Assembly (NCBI GenBank): GCA_030833605.1
Contig: JAURGV010000128.1
Coordinates: 1-6,954 of the forward strand
Source of the DNA: Rhodothermales bacterium
Lineage (GTDB): Bacteria; Bacteroidota; Rhodothermia; Rhodothermales; UBA10348
Direction of reading: 5' to 3'
Length of the DNA stretch: 6,954 nt
A model generated the notes under the pieces. It saw only the letters and a list, made by a program, of their open reading frames with translations, did not search any database and had not been told where the DNA came from. The first letter of the stretch is position 1, and each line of letters begins with the position of its first letter. The position numbers were made by a program, and so were the translations under genes. Shown piece by piece: positions 1-5,142 of the stretch.

Positions 1-74
1 AAAACGACAACAAAAATGCAGGAAAATCGCTTCATGGAATTGGACAGGTTTCCTAATTAAGATCGATGTCTAAA

Positions 75-96
75 TGTAACTTGAGTCTCAGTTACA
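75..96. repeat. Near-perfect 22-base inverted repeat
   Basis: The arms TGTAAC (75-80) and GTTACA (91-96) flank the perfect nine-base palindrome TGAGTCTCA (82-90). A single extra T at 81 breaks the symmetry. No T-run follows, so it does not look like an intrinsic terminator. The symmetry would suit a dimeric repressor site or a small RNA hairpin with a one-base bulge. The regulated gene is unknown, since the nearest recognised gene starts over 300 bases away. Confidence 0.4.
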
Positions 97-275
97 GACA
101 ACAAGCTTGGGCGGAAATCCTATGATCGGTTACCAAATAGTGACTTTTAAGGCCGTTTAATTTTCAAGATTGGCAGAAGAATGAAATAGCAAACAACTTT
201 TCTGGGCCAAAAGCGTGCATGATGACCCGAAAGAGTGCTCAATCCACAGATAATCACTTTTTTGAATGGAAAACG

Positions 276-307
276 ATTGACGTACGGCATTAATCGTCGT
301 ATTTTAG
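276..307 (+). promoter_or_regulatory. Candidate promoter for rplM operon
   Basis: ATTG at 276-279 is followed after exactly 20 bases by TATTTTAG at 300-307. This fits the Bacteroidota housekeeping pattern (TTTG at -33, TAnnTTTG at -7) with one mismatch in each box. The same bases also read as TTGACG, 17 bases, TATTTT, a passable classical sigma-70 promoter. Transcription would begin near 313-316, leaving a leader of about 90 bases before rplM. An inverted repeat, ACGATT (273-278) with AATCGT (292-297), lies across the spacer and could be an operator. No start site has been mapped. Confidence 0.45.
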
Positions 308-324
308 TCGTCTGCGTTTTTTTC

Positions 325-356
325 CGACCTCCCACAGGCCTAAAAAGCCAAGGTTG
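325..356 (+). promoter_or_regulatory. Foldable hairpin in the rplM leader
   Basis: CGACCT (325-330) can pair with AGGTTG (351-356), six pairs including one G-U. Inside it GGC (337-339) pairs with GCC (347-349) around an A-rich loop. L13 is known to control its own operon through the mRNA leader in Escherichia coli, and L13 leaders are also described in Firmicutes. A regulatory leader is therefore plausible here, but this fold matches no leader I can name and the pairing is short. Downstream lie TTGGATTT repeats at 354-361 and 368-375. Confidence 0.3.
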
Positions 357-383
357 GATTTCAATTATTGGATTTTATTCCAA
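354..383 (+). repeat. TTGGATTT direct repeat with an inverted third arm
   Basis: TTGGATTT occurs at 354-361 and again at 368-375, 14 bases apart. The second copy is also mirrored by TCCAA at 379-383, which pairs with TTGGA at 368-372 around a six-base loop. The cluster sits 20-50 bases before the rplM start, inside the presumed leader. It could be a binding site or an alternative fold near the ribosome entry region. The sequence is AT-rich, so chance is a real alternative. Confidence 0.3.
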
Positions 384-403
384 ATAGACTATAAAGAGTC
401 CCG

Positions 404-847
404 ATGGACGTCAACAGCTTCAAGACAATGAGTGCTAAGCCTGCCGAAGTAGAGCGCGCATGGCACGTTGTCGATGCAGAAAACATGATTGTAGGTCGCC
501 TTGCTTCCAAGGTAGCCGTACTACTCCGTGGAAAACACAAACCCAGCTACACCCCCCATGTAGATTGCGGTGATTTCGTCGTTGTTATCAACGCCGATAA
601 AGTGCGTTTTTCCGGTAAAAAAGAGACGGATAAAGAATACTTCCGCCACACCGGCTATCCAGGAGGGGTTCGCTTGCGCACTCCTGCGGAAGTTCGCACA
701 TCCAAACCAACGTTTATGGTACAGAATGCTGTAAAAGGCATGCTTCCAAAAAACATTTTGGGCCGTCAGCTGATTACCAAACTAAAGGTATATGCTGGTA
801 GCGAACATCCACATGGAGCTCAACAGCCTGTCGCGCTGGAACTCTGA
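404..847 (+). CDS. rplM: 50S ribosomal protein L13
   Basis: Early-assembling protein of the large ribosomal subunit that binds 23S rRNA; cytoplasmic. The 147-residue product carries the family hallmarks in order: VVDAEN and GRLASKVA (about residues 22-37), LRGKHKPSYTPHVDCGD (41-57), FRHTGYPGG (80-88), VKGMLPKN (110-117) and VYAGSEHPHGAQQP near the end. Length is normal. The ATG at 404 is preferred over the internal ATG at 428 because the preceding MDVNSFKT matches the amino-terminal extension typical of Bacteroidota L13. No Shine-Dalgarno is evident. It opens a run of translation genes, with rpsI starting 37 bases after its TGA stop, the usual L13-S9 pairing. The leader upstream may mediate autoregulation. 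Confidence 0.98.
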   Translation: MDVNSFKTMSAKPAEVERAWHVVDAENMIVGRLASKVAVLLRGKHKPSYTPHVDCGDFVVVINADKVRFSGKKETDKEYFRHTGYPGGVRLRTPAEVRTSKPTFMVQNAVKGMLPKNILGRQLITKLKVYAGSEHPHGAQQPVALEL

Positions 848-884
848 TCCTTCTCTCCCCGAGTAACTGAATAACAAATTCCTT

Positions 885-1286
885 ATGGCTACTGCCCTAA
901 ATCAGTTCATCGCCGTTGGTCGCCGGAAAAATGCCGTCGCCCGCGTATACCTTCGTCCAGGTGGATCTGGAAAGGTTGTCGTGAACAAACGCGAACTGAC
1001 CGAATATTTTCCTACTATTTGGCGCAGCACGTCTGTGACTTCTCCGTTTGATGTAACGGAAACCACAGGTCAATTTGACGTAGTTATTAACGCCAAAGGT
1101 GGCGGAATGACCGGTCAAGCTGAAGCATGCCGCTTAGGCATTGCTCGCGCGCTCGTTGAATTCAACGAAGAACTACGCAAACCATTGCGTGACGCTGGCT
1201 ATATGACACGTGACCCACGTGCGGTTGAACGTAAAAAATACGGACAGCCTAAAGCTCGTAAGCGTTTCCAGTTCTCCAAACGATAG
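885..1286 (+). CDS. rpsI: 30S ribosomal protein S9
   Basis: Small-subunit protein of the 30S head; in the family the extended basic tail reaches toward the P-site tRNA anticodon. The 133 residues show GRRKNAVARV (12-21), a VNKREL-x-x-YF segment (33-42), the glycine-rich KGGGMTGQAEACRLGIARAL (71-90) and the invariant basic carboxyl end, RKRFQFSKR. Length is typical. The ATG at 885 has only an A/T-rich leader and no Shine-Dalgarno. It is cotranscribed with rplM by position. Its TAG stop (1284-1286) is followed after eight bases by a strong hairpin, at the start of a 149-base structured gap before rpsB. Confidence 0.98.
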   Translation: MATALNQFIAVGRRKNAVARVYLRPGGSGKVVVNKRELTEYFPTIWRSTSVTSPFDVTETTGQFDVVINAKGGGMTGQAEACRLGIARALVEFNEELRKPLRDAGYMTRDPRAVERKKYGQPKARKRFQFSKR

Positions 1287-1294
1287 ACCCACTT

Positions 1295-1414
1295 TACGTC
1301 GATTGGCACGGTGCTTTTCGACGTATTTATCACACATACGCTTGGATGTATGCCGGGGTGACCTGTCCGCTAAGGGTAGCAGAGGTTTCGGCAGACGCGT
1401 GAAAAGCGTAGCGG
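1295..1414 (+). promoter_or_regulatory. Three-hairpin structured gap between rpsI and rpsB
   Basis: Three stems lie in series. First, TACGTCGA (1295-1302) pairs perfectly with TCGACGTA (1318-1325), with GCA/TGC pairing inside (1306-1308 with 1312-1314). Second, CATAC (1335-1339) pairs with GTATG (1348-1352). Third, CCGCTA (1367-1372) pairs with TAGCGG (1409-1414), with ACGC (1395-1398) able to pair with GCGT (1406-1409) inside. No long T-run follows any stem, so intrinsic termination is weak at best. The last stem ends 21 bases before the rpsB start. Known S2 leaders regulate rpsB-tsf in other bacteria, so an S2-responsive leader, an attenuator or a processing site are the candidates; none is shown. 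Confidence 0.45.
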
Positions 1415-1435
1415 TTTAAACCCGATACAAATCTA

Positions 1436-2221
1436 ATGAGTGAAGAAAAAGTACAGTCGACGCATCGCGCGTCGATCGAGGACTTGCTTAAGGCAGGTAC
1501 CCACTTCGGCCACCTTACGAGCCGTTGGAATCCAAAAATGCGCAACCACATTTTCATGCAGCGCAATGGAATCCACATCATCAACCTAAATCACACCCAG
1601 AGCTATCTAGACGAAGCAGCCGATGCGGTCGCTCGTTTTTCTCGCCGTGGTAAAAAGATCATGTTCACCGGCACCAAGAAGCAGGGCCGTGACATTATCC
1701 GCAAACTCGCTGTCGAGTGTGATTCGCCCTACGTTGTAGAGCGCTGGTTGGGTGGAACACTTACCAACTTCCAGACGATTCGCCGTTCTATCCGTCGCAT
1801 GGAAGAGCTTGTGAAAATGGAAGAAGATGGCACCATGGCGCAGCTCAAGAAAAAAGAGCGCCTCATGAAAGCCCGTGAGCTCGAAAAACTGGATAAAGTT
1901 CTTTCGGGTATCAAAAACATGGCCCGCGTTCCTGGCGCATTGTTCATCGTGGACATTAACCGCGAGCACATCGCCGTTCAGGAAGCTAAAAAACTTGGGA
2001 TTCCAATCATTGCCATCGTGGACACCAACTGTGATCCAGACTTGGTCGATTTCCCAATTCCAGCAAACGACGACGCTTTGAAATCCATTGAATTGATTAC
2101 TTCGGTAATTGCCAATGCGATTAAAGAAGGTGAAAAAGAACGTCTAATGGCCGATGCCACTCAGAAGCTGGAAAAAGAAAAACGCGCCCAGGACAAAGCT
2201 GACACGAAAGCTAAAGCTTAG
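1436..2221 (+). CDS. rpsB: 30S ribosomal protein S2
   Basis: Late-assembling protein of the small subunit, on the solvent side between head and body; in the family it is needed for S1 binding and translation initiation. The 261-residue product has LLKAGTHFGH (17-26), WNPKM (31-35), FTGTKKQ (77-83), RWLGGTLTNF (103-112), a charged coiled-coil insertion (about 121-155), PGALFIVD (166-173) and IIAIVDTNCDPD (191-202). It ends in a lysine/alanine-rich tail. Length fits the family. The ATG at 1436 follows an A-rich stretch without a Shine-Dalgarno. tsf follows after 74 bases, the classic rpsB-tsf pair. A structured gap precedes it and may control expression of both. Confidence 0.98.
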   Translation: MSEEKVQSTHRASIEDLLKAGTHFGHLTSRWNPKMRNHIFMQRNGIHIINLNHTQSYLDEAADAVARFSRRGKKIMFTGTKKQGRDIIRKLAVECDSPYVVERWLGGTLTNFQTIRRSIRRMEELVKMEEDGTMAQLKKKERLMKARELEKLDKVLSGIKNMARVPGALFIVDINREHIAVQEAKKLGIPIIAIVDTNCDPDLVDFPIPANDDALKSIELITSVIANAIKEGEKERLMADATQKLEKEKRAQDKADTKAKA

Positions 2222-2253
2222 TCTGCCCGTTCTCTTTCCAATCTTAACCTTGT

Positions 2254-2276
2254 TGCAGGGCTGTTCTAGCTCTGCA
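2254..2276 (+). promoter_or_regulatory. Hairpin between rpsB and tsf
   Basis: TGCAGGGCT (2254-2262) pairs with AGCTCTGCA (2268-2276) over nine positions, one a G-U, around the five-base loop GTTCT. No T-run follows, so it is unlikely to end transcription efficiently. It sits 19 bases before the tsf start. Likely roles are attenuation, RNA processing or setting the S2 to EF-Ts ratio; none is demonstrated. Confidence 0.45.
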
Positions 2277-2295
2277 TCGTAAAGCTTATATAGAA

Positions 2296-3126
2296 ATGTC
2301 TATTACTGCTGCAGATGTAAAAAAATTGCGCGACGTCACTGGCGTCGGCATGATGGAATGTAAAAAAGCGTTGACCGAATCAAACGGTGACTTCGACGCT
2401 GCCATCGACCTCCTTCGCACGAAAGGCCAGAAAGTTGCTGCAAAACGTGCCGATAGAGATGCTAAAGAAGGCGTTATTGCTACCGGTTCAACCGCCAATG
2501 GCAAAACAGCCATTCTAGTTGAAGTAAACTGTGAAACAGACTTCGTTGCTCGTAACGACGATTTCCAGACCTTCGCTAACGAACTAGCTGAACTTGTTCT
2601 CGCTACGTTGCCTGCTGATCGCGATGCATTTTTAGTTACGAAAATGAAAGACGGCCAAAGCGTGACGGATGCACTGATCGCGATGACGGGTAAAATCGGT
2701 GAGAAAATCGATGTTCGTCGTACCGAAGTAATGACCAGCGCCGACGGTAAAGTGGTTTCCTACATTCATCCAGGTGCTCGCCTAGGTGTTTTGGTGGATA
2801 TGTCAGGTGCTGGCGACCTAGAAGTTGCTGGTCGTGACGTGGCCATGCAGGTAGCTGCGTTGAATCCTATTTCAACCAGCCGCGACGAAGTGCCTCAGGA
2901 CATTAAAGATCACGAAATGAAGATCGCCGCCGACCAAGCACGTGAAGAAGGCAAGCCAGAGCAGCTTGTTGAGCGCATTGCTACCGGTAAATTGGAGCGC
3001 TATTACAAAGATTATGTGCTGTTAGAGCAGCCTTTTGTAAAAGATTCTTCCAGTTCTGTTGGCGATATGCTTAAAGGTGCCAAAGCGGCTGTCAAAACGT
3101 TTACCCGTTTTGCGCTAGGCGAATAA
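2296..3126 (+). CDS. tsf: Elongation factor Ts
   Basis: Cytoplasmic guanine-nucleotide exchange factor that releases GDP from EF-Tu during translation elongation. The 276-residue product has the amino-terminal UBA-like domain with LRDVTGVGMMECKKAL (11-26), then the hallmark VEVNCETDFVARND (75-88), whose TDFVARN segment contacts EF-Tu in known structures. A core domain follows, with VVSYIHPGARLGVL and VAMQVAALNP, and a carboxyl-terminal helical part with YYKDYVLLEQPFVKD. Length is normal for the full-length form. The ATG at 2296 follows the A/T-rich TATATAGAA with no Shine-Dalgarno. It forms a pair with rpsB, and a strong terminator about 70 bases after its TAA stop ends this transcription unit. 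Confidence 0.98.
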   Translation: MSITAADVKKLRDVTGVGMMECKKALTESNGDFDAAIDLLRTKGQKVAAKRADRDAKEGVIATGSTANGKTAILVEVNCETDFVARNDDFQTFANELAELVLATLPADRDAFLVTKMKDGQSVTDALIAMTGKIGEKIDVRRTEVMTSADGKVVSYIHPGARLGVLVDMSGAGDLEVAGRDVAMQVAALNPISTSRDEVPQDIKDHEMKIAADQAREEGKPEQLVERIATGKLERYYKDYVLLEQPFVKDSSSSVGDMLKGAKAAVKTFTRFALGE

Positions 3127-3165
3127 GCGCGGATAAGGGCGATTAAAGAAGCCTTTTGATGATTT

Positions 3166-3187
3166 TTTGCTCCTCAAGAGGAGCAAA
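3166..3187. repeat. Perfect ten-base inverted repeat before the tsf terminator
   Basis: TTTGCTCCTC (3166-3175) and GAGGAGCAAA (3178-3187) are exact reverse complements separated by AA, so the RNA would form a stem of about nine pairs with a tetraloop. No T-run follows on either strand. Lying directly upstream of the true terminator, it may stabilise the transcript end or assist termination. Confidence 0.6.
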
Positions 3188-3195
3188 CAGAAAGC

Positions 3196-3231
3196 GGGGC
3201 GCGCCCAAAAGGCGCGCCCCTCTTTTCTTTT
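3196..3231 (+). terminator. Intrinsic terminator after tsf
   Basis: GGGGCGCGCC (3196-3205) and GGCGCGCCCC (3211-3220) form a perfect ten-pair GC stem around the loop CAAAA. The T-rich tract TCTTTTCTTTT (3221-3231) follows. This is textbook factor-independent termination and separates the rplM-rpsI-rpsB-tsf unit from pyrH-frr. Confidence 0.93.
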
Positions 3232-3309
3232 AGAAAACCTAGCCGGATGCTGGATACCTGATTTGCGATGGATTCCCATTCACATTCTTCGTATCTGAAC
3301 CAAGCCAGA

Positions 3310-3341
3310 ATTGATAGTATTCCCCTTGGGCGTTAGCTTTG
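3310..3341 (+). promoter_or_regulatory. Candidate Bacteroidota-type promoter for pyrH-frr
   Basis: TAGCTTTG at 3334-3341 matches the Bacteroidota -7 consensus TAnnTTTG at every defined base. It is preceded by exactly 20 bases and then ATTG (3310-3313), one mismatch from the -33 TTTG. Predicted initiation is around 3347-3350, giving a leader of about 30 bases to the GTG at 3378. The spacing is the same as in the candidate rplM promoter. Placement just after a strong terminator supports a real second promoter. Confidence 0.6.
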
Positions 3342-3377
3342 CGAGGATTGCAATTTTTGTCGCACAACCAAATTAAT

Positions 3378-4148
3378 GTGGACCATTCAACTGCGAATAC
3401 GTCTTCGGACGGCCGCTCCTACCGACGGATTCTTCTGAAACTGAGTGGAGAATCCCTGATGGGATCCAAAGCATTTGGTATTGATGAGCACGTCATCGAT
3501 GCCTATGCCGCTGAAATTCGTCAGGTAGTAGACCTGGGAACGGAGCTTTCCATTGTCATTGGCGGCGGCAACATCTTTCGAGGGGTGAACAACGCCACGA
3601 AAGGCATGACGCGCTCGCATGCCGATTACATGGGCATGCTCGCCACCATGATTAATGCTATGGCGCTTCAAGACGCCCTAGAACAAGCGGGCATCCAGAC
3701 TCGGCTGCAGTCCAGCCTCAACATGGATGAGATCGCCGAACCCTTTATTCGCAGGCGGGCCATGCGTCACCTAGAAAAAGGACGGGTCGTTATTTTTGGA
3801 GCCGGAACCGGCAATCCGTATTTCACTACCGATACCGCCGCCGCGCTTCGAGCCCTCGAAATCGACGCAGACGTCATTTTAAAAGGCACCCGAGTAGATG
3901 GTATCTATTCTGCCGATCCTGAAAAAGACCCAACAGCGGTGCAATTTCAGACTATTAGTGGCGAAAAAGTAATCGCCGACAACCTCAAAGTGATGGATAT
4001 GACTGCTTTTACCTTGTGTAAGGAATCCAGTATGCCCATTATTGTGTTCAACATGGATAAAGGCGGTAACCTACTGCGTATTGTACGTGGTGAAAACGTA
4101 GGAACCCTGGTCCATTGGGGACAAGAACAAACTGCCGAGCTAGCATAA
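3378..4148 (+). CDS. pyrH: UMP kinase (uridylate kinase)
   Basis: Cytoplasmic amino-acid-kinase-fold enzyme that phosphorylates UMP to UDP with ATP in pyrimidine nucleotide synthesis; family members act as hexamers and are usually activated by GTP and inhibited by UTP. From the GTG at 3378 it is 256 residues with RILLKLSGESL (17-27, P-loop-like lysine 21), VIGGGNIFRG (60-69), the UMP-site segment GAGTGNPYFTTDTAAA (141-156), KGTRVDGIYSADP (169-181) and IIVFNMDKGGNLLRIVRG (221-238). A longer form from TTG at 3339 is rejected because that codon lies inside the -7 promoter box and the extra 13 residues look non-native. The GTG has an A-rich leader and no Shine-Dalgarno. frr follows four bases after the stop. 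Confidence 0.96.
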   Translation: MDHSTANTSSDGRSYRRILLKLSGESLMGSKAFGIDEHVIDAYAAEIRQVVDLGTELSIVIGGGNIFRGVNNATKGMTRSHADYMGMLATMINAMALQDALEQAGIQTRLQSSLNMDEIAEPFIRRRAMRHLEKGRVVIFGAGTGNPYFTTDTAAALRALEIDADVILKGTRVDGIYSADPEKDPTAVQFQTISGEKVIADNLKVMDMTAFTLCKESSMPIIVFNMDKGGNLLRIVRGENVGTLVHWGQEQTAELA

Positions 4149-4152
4149 TAAA

Positions 4153-4722
4153 ATGATACACGAAGACTTAGAACTCATTCTAGAAGACGCCACCGAGGGT
4201 ATGACCAAATGTATTGAACATTTGCGCCACGAGATGTCCTCCATCCGCGCAGGACGTGCGACTCCGGCGATGTTGGAAAATGTCCGCGTCGAGTACTACG
4301 GCTCTATCAGCCCGTTGAACCAAATCGCTTCGGTCAATGCACCACAACATGACATGTTGATTGTGCAGCCGTGGGATGCGTCTGCGCTTGGAGCTATTGA
4401 AAAAGCTATTATGGCAGCCAATTTGGGTATAAACCCATCCAACGATGGGCAGTTGATCCGTTTGCCCGTTCCACCCTTGTCAGAAGAACGACGTCGGGAT
4501 TTGGCCAAATCAGCCAAAGCGAAAGGGGAAGAGGCTAAAATTGCTGTCCGCGGCGTACGTCGAAACGCCAAAGACATGATCAAATCGACCCAGAAAGAGG
4601 AAAATCTGCCCGAAGACATGGCCTACGAAGCAGAATCCACCCTTCAGGAGATGACCGATAAGAATATTGCTAAGATTGACCACATTATGACGCATAAAGA
4701 AGCCGAGATCATGGAGGTCTAG
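4153..4722 (+). CDS. frr: Ribosome recycling factor
   Basis: Cytoplasmic tRNA-shaped protein that, with EF-G, splits post-termination ribosomes. The 189 residues are close to the usual 185. Visible hallmarks are the helical HEMSSIRAGRATPAML (26-41), VEYYGSISPLNQIASV (46-61), LIVQPWDASALGAIEKAI (69-86), NPSNDGQLIRLPVPPLSEERR (94-114) and VRGVRRNAKDMIK (132-144), followed by the long carboxyl helix. The start ATG at 4153 is only four bases after the pyrH stop. Two in-frame TAA codons (4146-4151) sit at the junction, so translation is probably coupled and the two genes share a transcript. The TAG stop is followed by a weak stem (GGTCTTT 4724-4730 with AAAGACC 4752-4758) that lacks a T-run. Confidence 0.98.
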   Translation: MIHEDLELILEDATEGMTKCIEHLRHEMSSIRAGRATPAMLENVRVEYYGSISPLNQIASVNAPQHDMLIVQPWDASALGAIEKAIMAANLGINPSNDGQLIRLPVPPLSEERRRDLAKSAKAKGEEAKIAVRGVRRNAKDMIKSTQKEENLPEDMAYEAESTLQEMTDKNIAKIDHIMTHKEAEIMEV

Positions 4723-4830
4723 GGGTCTTTAAACACGAAATCTGGCGCTAAAAAGACCTAAGATTCACCACACCTGCACCGAAAACCCGAAACAAGAAGG
4801 GTTTAAGGGCATTAAGTGGCAATTGACATT

Positions 4831-4917
4831 GGAGAGGTGTCCGAGTGGCTGAAGGAGCACGCTTGGAAAGCGTGTGTGCGGGTAACTGTACCGAGGGTTC
4901 GAATCCCTCTCTCTCCG
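4831..4917 (+). tRNA. tRNA-Ser (anticodon GGA)
   Basis: The 87-base cloverleaf has acceptor strands GGAGAGG (4831-4837) and TCTCTCC (4910-4916) with one G-U, and discriminator G at 4917. The D stem is TCC/GGA; the anticodon stem CACGC/GCGTG holds the loop TTGGAAA, with anticodon GGA at 4865-4867 reading UCC and UCU. A long variable arm (4875-4892), as expected for serine tRNAs, and the T arm GAGGG-TTCGAAT-CCCTC complete it. The next genomic bases are CAT, so CCA is not encoded and must be added after transcription. It lies about 110 bases after frr and has its own terminator. TTGACA occurs just upstream (4823-4828) but is too close to serve as its -35 box. Confidence 0.97.
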
Positions 4918-5045
4918 CATCAAAAAACGGCCCCGTCCACGACAAGTGGACGGGGCTTTTTTATTGGCCGCCGTCAAGCTTGCTTGAAAGGGGGACAATG
5001 AAAAAGCAACGAGCGAGCGAAGCGAGTAGGGGCCGTTTTTTGATG
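4918..5045. repeat. 17-base perfect inverted repeat flanking the tRNA terminator
   Basis: The 17 bases directly after the tRNA discriminator (4918-4934, CATCAAAAAACGGCCCC) recur as an exact reverse complement at 5029-5045. The match stops at both ends, enclosing 94 bases. The left arm overlaps the upstream half of the tRNA terminator, so in RNA the two pairings would be mutually exclusive. The enclosed DNA holds a second palindrome (TCAAGC 4974-4979 with GCTTGA 4982-4987) and no credible gene. Interpretations are an inverted duplication of the tRNA terminator, a small non-autonomous palindromic element, or a relic of insertion at the tRNA end. No target-site duplication was found. Confidence 0.7.
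4930..4962 (+). terminator. Intrinsic terminator of the tRNA-Ser gene
   Basis: GCCCCGTCCAC (4930-4940) pairs perfectly over 11 bases with GTGGACGGGGC (4946-4956) around the loop GACAA, followed by six T (4957-4962). An A6 tract at 4922-4927 upstream could make it work in both directions, which would also block antisense reading into the tRNA. Confidence 0.93.
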
Positions 5046-5124
5046 TAGGACTCCCCTTTCGGGGATGCACTCGAGCTGCAAGCGAGAGTAATCCCCTCCT
5101 TCTGGGCTGTTAGCGAGCGAAGCG
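5012..5124. repeat. 13-base direct repeat exactly 100 bases apart
   Basis: AGCGAGCGAAGCG is found at 5012-5024 and 5112-5124. The core GAGCGAAGCGAG at the first copy is also a mirror repeat. Between the copies are an inverted repeat GGGGAT (5061-5066) with ATCCCC (5091-5096), and TCCCC (5052-5056) with GGGGA (5061-5065), which share an arm and so compete. The second copy is enclosed by TAGCGA (5111-5116) and TCGCTA (5133-5138). No coding sequence is credible here. The region looks like dispersed intergenic repeat material; on the minus strand the last stem could serve as a weak transcript end for the gene at 5143-5568. Confidence 0.55.
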
Positions 5125-5142
5125 CGACAAAATCGCTATCTC

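Larger units (their letters stand above)
1..403. other. Gene-free stretch upstream of the ribosomal operon
   Basis: No convincing coding sequence is seen. All three forward frames are open at the left edge but stop by about position 75, so the tail of an upstream gene can be neither shown nor excluded. One such tail, in frame 1, would end with TAA at 58-60. A 62-codon minus-strand reading frame at 147-335 has no family resemblance and lies across the promoter region. The stretch holds a near-palindrome (75-96), a candidate promoter (276-307) and a foldable leader (about 313-403), listed separately. Confidence 0.6.

Noticed and set aside
147..335. A 62-codon minus-strand frame before rplM
   Set aside because: No recognisable motif, basic low-quality composition, and it overlaps the candidate promoter and leader of the ribosomal operon.
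368..395. TTGGAT-16-TATAAA as the rplM promoter
   Set aside because: Initiation would fall about at the start codon, leaving essentially no leader; the upstream candidate at 276-307 fits better, though this one cannot be fully excluded.
2245..2252. TAACCTTG as a separate tsf promoter
   Set aside because: One mismatch to the -7 box, but no TTG-like element 19-21 bases upstream.
3339..3377. Longer pyrH form starting at TTG 3339
   Set aside because: The codon lies in the -7 promoter box and the extra residues precede the normal start of the UMP kinase fold.
4724..4804. Weak stems after frr (GGTCTTT with AAAGACC; AAACCC with GGGTTT) as terminators
   Set aside because: Long loops, six or seven weak pairs and no T-run, so intrinsic termination is not supported.
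4816..5048. Plus-strand reading frames of 61 and 67 codons over the tRNA
   Set aside because: They translate the tRNA and its terminator hairpin; no protein-like pattern remains outside the RNA gene.
4998..5048. A 16-codon frame beginning MKKQRASEAS, with a purine-rich stretch upstream
   Set aside because: It is made of the direct repeat and the inverted copy of the terminator arm, so the reading frame looks like a by-product of the repeats.
4748..5070. Minus-strand reading frames (about 65 and 101 codons) across the tRNA-Ser region
   Set aside because: They are antisense translations of the tRNA gene and its terminator; the RERDSNPR and HTLSKRAPSATRTP strings are well-known artefacts of serine-tRNA loci.
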